Below the pieces are notes generated by a model, which saw only the letters and a list, made by a program, of their open reading frames with translations, was not told the DNA's origin and did not search any database. DNA of 64,000 bases from Saccharopolyspora sp. SCSIO 74807 (GTDB lineage: Bacteria; Actinomycetota; Actinomycetes; Mycobacteriales; Pseudonocardiaceae): assembly GCF_037023755.1 (NCBI RefSeq), contig NZ_CP146100.1:4867501-4931500 (forward strand). The letters are read 5' to 3'. Each line of letters begins with the position of its first letter. The stretch's first letter is position 1. Below are positions 7,781 through 16,698 of the stretch, piece after piece. The translations under genes were made by a program, and so were the position numbers.

Positions 7781-8707
7781 TCACCCGCTCAGACCGGACA
7801 GGCCGCCGTGGTGTGACACCGCGGCCGCGAGCTGGCGGTCGAGGAACCGGAGCTTGTCGGGATTGGTGATGCTCCGCAGCGCGCTGATCCGCCCACCGGT
7901 CACCTGCGGCAGCATCACCAGCAGCAGATCGGCGCCGGAGCACACCACCAACGCGGGCCCGCCGTTGACCTCGCGCACCCGGACCGCGACCTCGTCGGGC
8001 GCTTTCCGCAACAGCCCGGCAATCAGCCTCGCGACCCGCGCGCCACCGGCGACCGGATGCCGCGCGGCACTGGCCTTGCCGCCACCATCGGACCAGGACA
8101 CCACGTCCGCGGCGAGCAACCGCTCCAACCTCGCGAGGTCACCGTCCCGCGCCGCCGCCAAGAACCGTTCGACCAACCGCTGCTGCGCGGCGCGGTCCGG
8201 CTCGAAACGCGCACGTGAGTCCTGCAGCCGCAGCGCGGCTCTGCGATGCACCTGCCGCGAATTGGCCTGCGAACACTCCAACGTCTCCGCGATCGAGCGG
8301 TGGTCGTAACCGAACGCTTCGCGCAGCACGAACACCGCCCGCTCCATCGGCGTGAGCTGTTCGAGCAGCGCCAAGAACGCCATCGACACGGACTCGCGCT
8401 GCTGCACCGACTCCATCGGGCCGAGCGAACCATCGGCGACGCTCACCGGCTCCGGCAACCACGGGCCCACGTACTGCTCGCGCCGGACCCGCGCCGAGCT
8501 CAGCTGGTTCAGGCACAGGTTCGTCACCGCCTTGGCCAACCACGCGCCAGGTGCCGCGATCACCGCGCGATCGGCGCCTGACCAGCGCAGGAACGCCTCC
8601 TGCACGATGTCCTCGGCATCGGCCGCCGAACCGAGCAACCGGTACGCCAGGCCGAACAGGCGTGCGCGGTGCGCGGAGAACTCGGCGACCGGGTCGTCCT
8701 GACTCAT
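7781..8707 (-). CDS. sigJ: ECF41-family RNA polymerase sigma factor (SigJ-like) with SnoaL-like C-terminus
   Basis: 308 residues. Sigma region 2 (residues about 10-75, ending DAEDIVQEAFLRW...AWLAKAVTNLCLNQL) and region 4 (about 105-165, FGYDHRSIAETLECSQANSRQ) are followed by a 140-residue SnoaL/NTF2-like domain. All three ECF41 signatures are present: WLPEP (83-87) in the linker, DGGGK (207-211) and NPDKL (282-286). In ECF41 proteins the C-terminal extension replaces an anti-sigma factor. No clear ribosome site precedes the ATG. It probably drives the adjacent oxidoreductase gene. Confidence 0.93.
   Translation of the reverse strand: MSQDDPVAEFSAHRARLFGLAYRLLGSAADAEDIVQEAFLRWSGADRAVIAAPGAWLAKAVTNLCLNQLSSARVRREQYVGPWLPEPVSVADGSLGPMESVQQRESVSMAFLALLEQLTPMERAVFVLREAFGYDHRSIAETLECSQANSRQVHRRAALRLQDSRARFEPDRAAQQRLVERFLAAARDGDLARLERLLAADVVSWSDGGGKASAARHPVAGGARVARLIAGLLRKAPDEVAVRVREVNGGPALVVCSGADLLLVMLPQVTGGRISALRSITNPDKLRFLDRQLAAAVSHHGGLSGLSG
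7792..7818 (-). promoter_or_regulatory. Candidate ECF41 promoter inside the 3' end of the sigma gene
   Basis: Minus strand reads TGTCACA (7818-7812), 16 bases, then GGTC (7795-7792). The published ECF41 promoter signature is TGTCACA-N16-CGTC, so there is one mismatch. It sits within the last codons of the sigma gene (V-S-H-H) and about 40 bases before the oxidoreductase start. Confidence 0.5.
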
Positions 8708-8889
8708 TCGGCAAATTTGTCATCGTCGAGCCGGGGCGTCGACGCTGGTAGCGGGGTAGTGGTCGAAGCCACGCCGGGCGCCTGGCAGTGCGAGGTATAG
8801 GTGCGCGGTTGAGCGGCCTCGGCCTCGGTCCGTCGTAGCGACGTTCCGGGCAGTGCCGCTGATCGCCGCGGCCGCGCGGAAGAGCTCAG

Positions 8890-8919
8890 TTTGATGGATA
8901 ACGTTCATTATCCATCAAA
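8890..8919. promoter_or_regulatory. Perfect 12-bp inverted repeat, operator-like
   Basis: TTTGATGGATAA (8890-8901), 6-base spacer CGTTCA, then its exact complement TTATCCATCAAA (8908-8919). It is AT-rich in a GC-rich background and about 180 bases upstream of the sigma gene start (minus strand). It is a possible repressor or terminus-protein site; no regulator gene adjoins it. Confidence 0.5.
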
Positions 8920-9130
8920 TGGGGAAACGGTTCCGGTTGCCGGCGCCTCAGTGCCAGGGGATGGCGCGTCGGCGGCATCGGTTCGCCCGGATCGGCTCGT
9001 CGGCGCTCGTCCCGCGGCAGTTGCGGCCCGGTGCGCAGCTCGTGCTCGAAGCCGGCATCGTCCGGCCGGCAAGATCGACTTCGAGCTGTGGGTGTCCATC
9101 GCCTCGTTGAGCTGCGAGTCTCCGTCTTCG

Positions 9131-9155
9131 TAATACCGTCACGGTGACGTTATTA
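9131..9155. promoter_or_regulatory. Near-perfect 25-bp palindrome, TetR-type operator-like
   Basis: TAATACCGTCAC, central G, GTGACGTTATTA: the arms differ at one position of 12. The shape (AT ends, CGTCAC/GTGACG core) resembles TetR-family operators, but no gene starts nearby in a convincing way. Confidence 0.45.
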
Positions 9156-9416
9156 GGGAGAGGTGGCGGCCTCGCCGCAAGGAGAGCGCCGACCGCTCGA
9201 ACGCCGGAAGCGTCGCAGGCCGCATGGAGCGGGCCTGCCGCGGACATGCTCACCGGCCGCCGCACGGCGTGCGGCCGCTGCGCCGACCGAGCCCATCCGC
9301 ACGAGCGCTCGTGCTCGCGCGCCGCTCGGTGCACCGGCCCGCCGCGCACGCGAACGTTCAGCCCGTCCCGAACGGCCGTTCGCAGCCCCTCTCGCCATGT
9401 TCTCGCAGGTCGGCAA

Positions 9417-9444
9417 AACGCCGATAATCTACATTATGTTAAGT
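9417..9444 (+). other. dif: Chromosome dimer resolution site dif (XerCD target)
   Basis: 28 bp with the organisation of a dif site: left (XerC) arm ending CCGATAA, 6-base centre TCTACA, right (XerD) arm TTATGTTAAGT. The right arm differs from the E. coli XerD arm (TTATGTTAAAT) at one base. The whole matches my recollection of the actinobacterial dif consensus (CCGATAAT..ACATTATGTCAAGT) closely. The plus-strand base skew changes sign about 0.5 kb to the right. Linear Streptomyces chromosomes do not need dif, so its presence suggests a circular chromosome. Confidence 0.85.
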
Positions 9445-9537
9445 AAGAGTTATCGCGGGTCGCCGCACCCGCTTCCCCGGCTGCCACTACCGCTCGCTGC
9501 CGGCACCGCTGTCGGTGAGCCGGAGTACACATGGCAC

Positions 9538-9954
9538 ATGACGTGGACGTTGATCGACGTGGAACAGCGGGTCCGAGCGGCATGGGGTGCGGACACCTGC
9601 GCTCCCGAAGACCTGCCGCATTGGTCCCCCGCCAACCCCGCGCGCGGCCAATGCGGCGTGACCGCACTGGTGTTGCACGACTTGTTCAGCGGTCATCTCA
9701 TGCGTGGTGAGGTGCGCATCAACGGCGAATGGGTCGACTACCACTGGTGGAACTTGCTGCCCGGCGGCGTCGAACTCGACCTGACCCGCGAGCAGTTCGC
9801 GGCGCACGAGATCGTCGGCCCCGGTACGACGATCACCCGCGGTCCGCTGAAACGGATGAACGAGCACTACGAGCTGCTCCGCGAGCGCGTTTTCAACGCC
9901 CTCTCCCCTGCCCGCGAACCGGGTGGGATCCAGTCGGGTCCAGGCAGCGGATGA
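9538..9954 (+). CDS. YunG family protein
   Basis: 138 residues from the ATG at 9538; an in-frame extension upstream has no coding character. It shows the family pattern W-S-P-A-N-P-A-R-G-Q-C-G-V-T-A-L-V-L near residues 30-47, a central VDYHWWNLLPGGVELDLTREQF, and a charged C-terminus. The Cys followed by a distant His and Asp recalls papain-fold proteins, but YunG proteins have no proven activity. Its stop lies 5 bases from the stop of the converging BKACE gene. Confidence 0.75.
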   Translation: MTWTLIDVEQRVRAAWGADTCAPEDLPHWSPANPARGQCGVTALVLHDLFSGHLMRGEVRINGEWVDYHWWNLLPGGVELDLTREQFAAHEIVGPGTTITRGPLKRMNEHYELLRERVFNALSPAREPGGIQSGPGSG

Positions 9955-9959
9955 CTGGT

Positions 9960-10682
9960 TCAGCGTCGGCGGGCGTTGCGCAGCGCGACCGCAGCGGTGA
10001 CCAGTGCCGCGTTGTCCGAAGTGATCTCGCCGTCCGGAAGTTGCAGCGTGTCTTCGAGGCCGATGCGGGTGTCGAGACCACGTTCGACGGCGAGGTTGAG
10101 CACCGGCCAGGTGCCTGCCGCCGAGCCGTGCAGCAGGACCGGCGCCTGCGGGTTCCCGATGCGTTCGAGCAGTGCGGTGGCGGTCTTGCGGGCGCCGCGG
10201 TGGGTGGGGTCGGTGACGATGGCCAGCACGCGCAGCACGCGATCGCGCAGTGGTGAGCGGTTGAAGTTCTCGTGCGCGTCGGTGCCGGAGAAGATGCCCG
10301 CTTCGACGGCGATTCCGCGATCGAGCAGCGCGCGGGCGATGTCGTCGGCACCGGCTTCGTGCCAGTTGACCGAGGCGTGGTCGGGAAGCACGGTCCAGCC
10401 GTTGATGGCGGCGATCCGGTCGCGCGGGTCGGGCGCGGTCCAAGCGCCGGTGGGCACGCCCAGCGTGGTGCCGGGCACCGCGGCGCGGACGGCGCGCAGG
10501 GCTGCGGCGACGATGTGCGGTTCGACGGTGTCGGTGCCGTCCGGGTGTTTGGGATGCAGGTGCAGGTCGGTGGCTCCGGCGCCGATGGAGGCCGCCGCGG
10601 CGGTGGCGAGTTGTTCGGGGCGCACCGGCAGGTGGTGGTGCTCGCGCGGGGATCGGGCGCCGTTGAGGCAGGCCTGCAGCAT
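9960..10682 (-). CDS. BKACE family enzyme (3-keto-5-aminohexanoate cleavage-like, DUF849)
   Basis: 240 residues. The family opening MLQACLNGARSPREH and the metal-binding H-x-H of DLHLHPK (about residues 39-45) are present, with EAGIFSGTDAHENF further on. DUF849/BKACE proteins are Zn-dependent enzymes that condense a beta-keto acid with acetyl-CoA to give acetoacetate and a new CoA ester. At 240 residues it is shorter than the classic roughly 270-300-residue enzymes and belongs to the compact actinobacterial branch. No pathway genes adjoin it, so the substrate is unknown. The upstream frame is open to 11264, but its composition is not protein-like. Confidence 0.82.
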   Translation of the reverse strand: MLQACLNGARSPREHHHLPVRPEQLATAAAASIGAGATDLHLHPKHPDGTDTVEPHIVAAALRAVRAAVPGTTLGVPTGAWTAPDPRDRIAAINGWTVLPDHASVNWHEAGADDIARALLDRGIAVEAGIFSGTDAHENFNRSPLRDRVLRVLAIVTDPTHRGARKTATALLERIGNPQAPVLLHGSAAGTWPVLNLAVERGLDTRIGLEDTLQLPDGEITSDNAALVTAAVALRNARRR

Positions 10683-10759
10683 GTCCCGATTGTGGCGTGA
10701 TCGGTCGGTGCGGGGTATTCGGTGCGCCGGGTCGTTGCCGTGCCGGTGGCGTGTCGTGA

Positions 10760-11692
10760 TCATCGCTGCCGGTCGGTGGGTTGTTGCTTCTTCTGTGCGC
10801 GCAGTCCGCGTCGAGTCCCGTATCCGACTGCGAGGCGGTACAGCAGCGGCGAGGGCGGAATCCGATGTCCGGATCGGGTGTGCGGTGCGTAGCGGACCGT
10901 GTCGTGTTCGGTTTGGAGCCAGCCGGTGTTGATCTGCTGGTGCTGACCGAGGACGTGGCGGGTGAAGGAGTGCGCGGTGAGTCCGGCGCGGCGTCCTCCT
11001 GGCGGGACCGTGCCTTCCGGGGTGGTCAGCAGGATTCCTGCGTGATCGGTGCCTGTGATGCCCGCGGGGACGACGAAGGGGTACTCGTCCGCGTCGATCC
11101 AGCCCAGTAAAACGTTGGGTAGTCCAGCGGCGTTCCGGGCGGTTTTCCGGTGGTCGACTCAGGGCCGGGTCCCGTTGGCGGGCGGTCGTTGCGCGGGTGG
11201 TCGTTCGGCTGGCGTGGGTGTGCCGTGAATCTGGGGCTCGCCGGTGCAATTGAGGTCCGGCCACACCGCGATGCGTTCCACGGCGATCCGGATTTCCACT
11301 CGTGTGTAGTACACGCGCAGCCAGTGCTTCCAGAGTGGTGCGGTGGGCCGTGGTCCGTCGAAGTCCTCCCAGCTGTCCAGTGTGGACGGATAGTCGGGTA
11401 TGGGAGGTGACAGCGAGGCGGTCCCCTGCACGAGCACGTATTCCACGCGGTCGCTGAATCCGTGGGCCCGGGTGTGGAAGGCGAGGGCGACCTTCGGGTT
11501 CCGCCGGATTCGTTCGAGTTTGCCCGGCATGCCGATCGAGCTATTGACGATGATCGTTGCCGTGCTGCGGTCGCGTTGGCCGAAGTTCGTCACCGGCGTG
11601 CATACGACACCGCCTGCGGGCGTCGCGTATGCGAGTGCGGTGGCTTGGTCACCGGCGAAGATATCGTCCACGTTGTGCGACCAGTTCGCCAT
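10760..11692 (-). pseudogene. Pyridoxamine 5'-phosphate oxidase-like flavoprotein interrupted by an in-frame TGA
   Basis: ATG at 11692 (GAGAGGAA upstream) opens MANWSHNVDDIFAGDQATALAY and runs to NGTRP, then TGA at 11161-11159. The same frame continues without further stops for 132 codons (VDHRKTARNAAGLPNVLLGWIDADEYPFVVP...LLYRLAVGYGTRRGLRAQKK) to a TGA at 10760. Both parts look like one protein of about 310 residues with two FMN/F420-binding split-barrel halves. A CGA-to-TGA change would explain the break. The first part alone (177 residues) may still fold. It is divergent from the TetR gene with a shared operator. Confidence 0.75.
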
Positions 11693-11739
11693 CCGGTGTT
11701 CCTCTCCCCGTCGATGTCGAGCCGTGCGGTTGAGCATAT

Positions 11740-11756
11740 CGAGACGAGTAGTCTCG
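11740..11756. promoter_or_regulatory. TetR-type operator in divergent promoter
   Basis: CGAGAC-GAGTA-GTCTCG, a perfect 6-bp inverted repeat with 5-base spacer, lies in the 67-bp gap between the TetR gene (start 11760) and the divergent flavoprotein pseudogene (start 11692). It fits autoregulation plus control of the neighbour. Confidence 0.6.
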
Positions 11757-11759
11757 TCA

Positions 11760-12377
11760 ATGTCTTATGGTTGGACGGTGGAGGATCAGCGCGCTCGCCC
11801 GCACACGGGGCGTCGACGCAATGAGGCGGCCCGCGCCGCGATCTTGCGCGCGGCTCTTGCCCTTGTTGAGCGTGGTGAGCAGTTCGGCATGGGCGCGATC
11901 GCGCAGGCTGCGGGGGTTGGTAAGCAGACGATCTACCGCTGGTGGCCGTCCAGGGGGGCGGTGTTGGCCGAGGCGCTGGCGCAGCAGGCGGAATCCCTGG
12001 CACACATTCCCGACACCGGCTCCGTCCGTGCGGACCTGGCGGTGTTCCTGGCTGACACTTTCCAGGCAGCGGCCGAGCCGCCGAACCGGCGCGTGTTGCA
12101 GCGGGTCATGGCCGATGCGCAGGATGATCCGCACCTCGAAGTGGCGGTTGCGGAGTTCACGGCGAGGCGGCGTGCCGAGTTAGGGACGTTGCTGGAGCGG
12201 GGCAGGCGGCGCGGCGAGCTCGTCGCAGACGCGGACCTGGATCTTGTCGTTGATCAGGCGTACGGGATGTTGTGGTATCGGCTTCTGATCGGGCATTCCC
12301 CGTTGGACCGGACGGTGGCCGAGCGGTTGGCGGAGAGCCTTTTGACCGGCGCCTCGGTACGTGGTGCCGGGCGGTAA
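11760..12377 (+). CDS. TetR/AcrR family transcriptional regulator
   Basis: 205 residues from ATG 11760; GTG at 11778 is an alternative start. The N-terminal HTH is clear: RAAILRAALALVERGEQFGMGAIAQAAGVGKQTIYRWWPSRGAVLAEAL (about residues 25-75). A ligand domain of the TetR_C type with PPNRRVLQRVMADAQDDPHL follows. It overlaps its own predicted operator region and probably represses itself and the divergent flavoprotein gene. Since that target is now broken, the regulator may be under relaxed selection. Confidence 0.9.
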   Translation: MSYGWTVEDQRARPHTGRRRNEAARAAILRAALALVERGEQFGMGAIAQAAGVGKQTIYRWWPSRGAVLAEALAQQAESLAHIPDTGSVRADLAVFLADTFQAAAEPPNRRVLQRVMADAQDDPHLEVAVAEFTARRRAELGTLLERGRRRGELVADADLDLVVDQAYGMLWYRLLIGHSPLDRTVAERLAESLLTGASVRGAGR

Positions 12378-12416
12378 AGCGTCCTCGGGTGCTGCGGGCG
12401 GGGTTAGCGTGGGCGT

Positions 12417-12689
12417 GTGCAGCAGCGGGAACGGGTGCGGATCGACCGGCAGTTGGCGAGTTGGGACGTGGATTCGGCGCGCGGGCCGTGGACGCGGTGG
12501 CTGCTGGAGTCGGTGCGTGACCGTCCCGGGGTGCGGGCCGCCGAGCTGGCGCGTGAGGTGGGTCGTCCGGTCTCGCGCGTGAAGTCGCAGGCCTGGGGGC
12601 TGGCGGAGTTGGGGTTGGTGCAGCGCTCGGGTCAGTCGTATCGGTTGTCCGAGCATGGCGCGGCGTATTTGGCCGGGCGGGAGCGCTGA
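12417..12689 (+). CDS. Small winged-helix protein, function unknown
   Basis: 90 residues. A winged helix-turn-helix is readable: TRWLLESVRDRPGVRAAELAREVGRPVSRVKSQAWGLAELGLVQRSGQSYRLSEHGAAYL. The N-terminus is charged (VQQRERVRIDRQLASW). GTG at 12417 lies exactly 6 bases after TAGCGT (12405-12410), so it is probably leaderless. A role as a DNA-binding regulator is inferred only from the fold. It follows the TetR gene by 39 bases but has its own promoter signal. Confidence 0.65.
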   Translation: MQQRERVRIDRQLASWDVDSARGPWTRWLLESVRDRPGVRAAELAREVGRPVSRVKSQAWGLAELGLVQRSGQSYRLSEHGAAYLAGRER

Positions 12690-12939
12690 CATCGCGGCGG
12701 GCGGGTGATCTGCGAGCTGCTGGGAACGGCTCAGCGAGGCTGGTTGGTGGGTTCTGCCGTCTGTGATCGCCGCGCGTGCCGCTGGGTCCGCCGCGAGTTC
12801 CCGTGCTGTTGGTCTGGTGAGCGCTGGGAGCATGTCTGCCAACGTCGTCGGTGTGCAGCTCGGTGCTTCGGCGCTGCTGCACGGCAAGTCCATAGTGGAC
12901 TTTGAGGTCGAGACGGGACCGCACTCCCCCTGCCCGGGT
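12690..12939. other. No supported gene
   Basis: 250 bases between the winged-helix gene and the DUF4180 pseudogene. Short ORFs on both strands have no recognisable pattern. The minus strand has an ATG at 12893 (M-D-L-P-C-S-S-A-E-A-P) after an AT-richer patch, but I cannot support a protein there. Confidence 0.4.
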
Positions 12940-13306
12940 TCAGTTCGCCTGCAGGCGCTCGTCGAGCGCGTCGAGGTCCGGGAGGAACCACACGTGCCTG
13001 GCGCGGTTGGATTCGCGGACGAGGGCGCGCAGGGCGGAGCTGGCCGCCAGGTGCGGGGTGATGTCGCCGATGATCGCCAGGCGCACTCCGTAGCTGGTGA
13101 ACTTCTGCATGATGGCGCCGGCGAGGCCGGTTTCCAGGGTGAAGAAAGCGTTCGTCGAGGCGCTGGGCGGGCACGGCCACGGTGTCGCCGCCGAAGTAGG
13201 TCGCGCCGATGAGGTCGAGCGCGTCTTGTTCGGTGGTCACCGGTGGTCCGGCCGGGTCGCAGACGAGCACCTGGGCACCGGAGCGTTCTTGCAACGTGTC
13301 GGACAT
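12940..13306 (-). pseudogene. DUF4180 domain protein, frameshifted
   Basis: ATG at 13306 (GGAAGG upstream) opens MSDTLQERSGAQVLVCDPAGPPVTTEQDALDLIGATYFGGDTVAVPAQRLDERF. At about 13150 one extra base (TTTCTTC instead of TTCTTC) shifts the frame. The rest of the domain (FTLETGLAGAIMQKFTSYGVRLAIIGDI...HVWFLPDLDALDERLQAN, stop 12940) continues in the new frame. The length of 367 bases is one more than a multiple of three, as expected. DUF4180 proteins are about 120 residues and of unknown function. Confidence 0.75.
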
Positions 13307-14718
<1,412 letters not shown>

Positions 14719-14740
14719 GTTCGCGGTTTTCGCTCCAGGA

Positions 14741-14774
14741 GGGGCCGTGTCCTTGCGGGGACGCGGCCCCTTTT
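14741..14774 (+). terminator. Rho-independent terminator after mdh
   Basis: GGGGCCGTGTCC / GGACGCGGCCCC (12 bp, one G-U) with 6-base loop, followed by TTTT. It can serve mdh and, read from the other side, the converging gene. Confidence 0.85.
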
Positions 14775-14789
14775 GTGTGCGGTGGGTGT

Positions 14790-15926
14790 TCAGGGCAGGT
14801 AGGGCACGTGCAGGTCGTCGACGGAGAACATGAGTTCGTGGCGGTGTCCGAACAGTTCGGCGGCGCGGGTGACGTGGTGGCGCATGGCGGTGTCGAAGTC
14901 GGCGTGGCCGCTGCAGAGCCATTCGGCGCCGCGGAGCAGTTCGGGTAGGTCTTCGGTGATGCGGTCGGCGCACATCGAGGGTGCGCGGGGTCCTTCGTCG
15001 TCGACGGGGTCGGGCTGGTTGCCGAGCATGAGGTAGCAGGGGTAGCGGTCGATGTCGGGTAGTACGGAGTAGAACGGGACGCCGGGGTTGAAGTAGTACT
15101 CGGCCCAGTCGTTGCCTGCCAGGACGAGCCAGGGTGTTCCGGCGGCCATGGCGGCGAATCCGAATCCGGTGTGCGGCGACAGCAGCAGGTCGCAGCGTTG
15201 CAGTGCGGCCAGTTGCCGGTCGAGTCCGACGTCGACGGCCCAGGTGGTGCTGGGTGCTTCGGCGGCGAGGGCGTCGTATTCGGCGGTGCTGAATCCGGTG
15301 GTGCTGCGGCCGTCTTCGGTGTGTTTGCCCAGTAGGCAGATGCGGGCGTGTGGCCACCTGTCGGTGAGGGTGCGCAGGATGCGTCGCCATGCGGTCGTCG
15401 TTGGGTAGCGCCAGCGTTGGGCGCTGCCGCCGGGCAGTACGGCGATGGTGGGTTCGTCGATTTCGGGGAGTTGGTGGCGGGCCCAGTCGTGCGCGTCGGC
15501 GGACGGGTTGAGGTGCAGCCGGTTTCCGGGTTGGTAGGCCGGTTGTGGTGCGCCGATGACGGTGTGCGCGTTGCGGGCGCGGAAGTGCTCGCTGCTTTGC
15601 CGGTAGTACTCGCGCAGGCCGGGGAACAGTTCGTGCTGCCAGGTTTGGTGTCCGCGGGGGTCGTCGATGACCCAGTCCCAGTCGCGCGGGATGTGTGCGG
15701 CGATTCCGGCTGCGGGTGGGGTGAACACGTCGAGGTCCACTGTGTACAGCTCGTCGATGTGGCTGCACCGGTGTGCGAGGTCGACGGCGGTGTCGGCGCT
15801 GAGTACGAGGCCGATGCGGCGTTGCGGGTCGGCCCGGCGGTAGCCGAGGCAGTACTGGAGTGCTTCGACGGCGTGGCCGACCGGGTGGCAGTAGACGAAG
15901 TTGACGAGCACGGATTCGTCGCTCAT
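14790..15926 (-). CDS. Glycosyltransferase-like protein (GT-B, heptosyltransferase/GT9-like)
   Basis: 378 residues. Two Rossmann-like halves are evident. The C-terminal half has IAVLPGGSAQRWRYPTTTAWRRIL, ARICLLGKHTED, QLAALQRCDLLLSPHTGFGFAAMAAGTPWLVLAG. The S-P-H-T-G-F-G-H-like loop followed by A-A-G-T-P is typical of GT9-type donor sites. The N-terminus (LVNFVYCHPVGHAVEALQYCLGYRRADP) fits the acceptor half. No other glycan genes adjoin except the epimerase at 16.7 kb. The substrate is unknown. Confidence 0.6.
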   Translation of the reverse strand: MSDESVLVNFVYCHPVGHAVEALQYCLGYRRADPQRRIGLVLSADTAVDLAHRCSHIDELYTVDLDVFTPPAAGIAAHIPRDWDWVIDDPRGHQTWQHELFPGLREYYRQSSEHFRARNAHTVIGAPQPAYQPGNRLHLNPSADAHDWARHQLPEIDEPTIAVLPGGSAQRWRYPTTTAWRRILRTLTDRWPHARICLLGKHTEDGRSTTGFSTAEYDALAAEAPSTTWAVDVGLDRQLAALQRCDLLLSPHTGFGFAAMAAGTPWLVLAGNDWAEYYFNPGVPFYSVLPDIDRYPCYLMLGNQPDPVDDEGPRAPSMCADRITEDLPELLRGAEWLCSGHADFDTAMRHHVTRAAELFGHRHELMFSVDDLHVPYLP

Positions 15927-16026
15927 GGCTGCACGCTATCCGGCGGCGCGAGTGGTTTTTGCGGTGTAGGGATCTGCGGCGGCCGGGTAGCCGTGGTGCG
16001 GCCGAAACGAGGTGAGGAGGTAAGCG

Positions 16027-16278
16027 ATGCTGCCCAGGGACGAGCGTCGCCGCATCGAGCAGATCGAGAAGGGGTTGAGCATGCAGGACCCCGAATTCGC
16101 GGATCGGTTGCGGCAGGCGGAGCTGCCTGGGCGGTCGCGGGTTCGGCTGGTGCTGGGGATCGTTTCGGCGGTGCTCGCGGTGTTGTGCATGTTGCTCGGT
16201 GAGGTGGCGGGTTTCCTGCTCACCGGGGTGTTGGCGGCGTTGTTGCTGAGTTTGCGCGGGTGGCGGCTGGTGGCGTGA
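16027..16278 (+). CDS. DUF3040 small membrane protein
   Basis: 83 residues with AGGAGG before the ATG. The N-terminal amphipathic part (DERRRIEQIEKGLSMQDPEFADRLRQ) matches the DUF3040 opening. Two hydrophobic helices follow (about 40-60 and 62-78). Function unknown; the family is nearly universal in actinobacteria. It converges on the DUF6221 gene with 7 bases between stops. Confidence 0.85.
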   Translation: MLPRDERRRIEQIEKGLSMQDPEFADRLRQAELPGRSRVRLVLGIVSAVLAVLCMLLGEVAGFLLTGVLAALLLSLRGWRLVA

Positions 16279-16285
16279 GTGCGGT

Positions 16286-16594
16286 TCACGGGCGCCAGCG
16301 GGGGCGGTATCCGGGGCGGTCGGCGTAGGGCAGGCCGAGCAGGGCGCGGGTGGCGCAGCCGCGTTCGTCTTCGGGCGGGTAGACCTGTCCGAGTTGGTCG
16401 CAGGGTCCGTCGCCGGAGCCGCATTGCTGGTGCACCCGCAGCAGGCGGGTTTTGAGTTCGCATTCGCGGAAGCCGCGGTGGACGCTGAGGTCGCAGCGTT
16501 TCGCGGTTCCGGATTCCTCGTCTTCGCGCTTCCAGCGCAGCAGTTCCAGATCGATGTTGATCTGTCGCCGGAGGAATTCGGCGAAGCGGTTCAT
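16286..16594 (-). CDS. DUF6221 family protein
   Basis: 102 residues. It ends in the family signature RALLGLPYADRPGYRPRWRP. Two internal Cys pairs are present (CDLSVHRGFREC, HQQCGSGDGPCDQ). Start ATG 16594 has GGGGGCAGG directly upstream. The longer frame running to 17572 is not coding. Function unknown. Confidence 0.75.
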   Translation of the reverse strand: MNRFAEFLRRQINIDLELLRWKREDEESGTAKRCDLSVHRGFRECELKTRLLRVHQQCGSGDGPCDQLGQVYPPEDERGCATRALLGLPYADRPGYRPRWRP

Positions 16595-16698
16595 CCTGCC
16601 CCCGCCACGGTGCTTTTCGCCGGTGCCGCGGTGTTGCGGCCTGTCCTGGCTGGGACCGCTGTGTGCTCGGTTCGTGACGCGGTGCGCACGGTTCGGGT

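Larger units (their letters stand above)
8708..9537. other. Gene-poor terminus region with dif and palindromes
   Basis: About 830 bases with no convincing gene; the short ORFs here have arbitrary-looking composition. It holds the dif site, two operator-like palindromes (8890-8919, 9131-9155), a perfect 16-bp palindrome GCACGAGCGCTCGTGC (9299-9314) and GAACGGCCGTTC (9370-9381). Local AT content is high at 8890-8920 and 9420-9455 compared with the surroundings. Confidence 0.6.

Noticed and set aside
8891-9133. 80-codon ORF starting in the 8890 palindrome
   Set aside because: Starts inside an inverted repeat, without a ribosome site, and its sequence looks like random GC-rich translation.
11159-11161. 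TGA as selenocysteine in the flavoprotein gene
   Set aside because: No SECIS-like hairpin directly downstream, and no catalytic Cys/Sec is expected at this linker position; a nonsense change is simpler.
9960-11264. 434-codon minus frame extending the BKACE enzyme upstream
   Set aside because: The upstream 190 codons are Arg/Thr/Pro-rich and overlap the flavoprotein pseudogene in another frame; BKACE proteins start at MLQACLNGAR.
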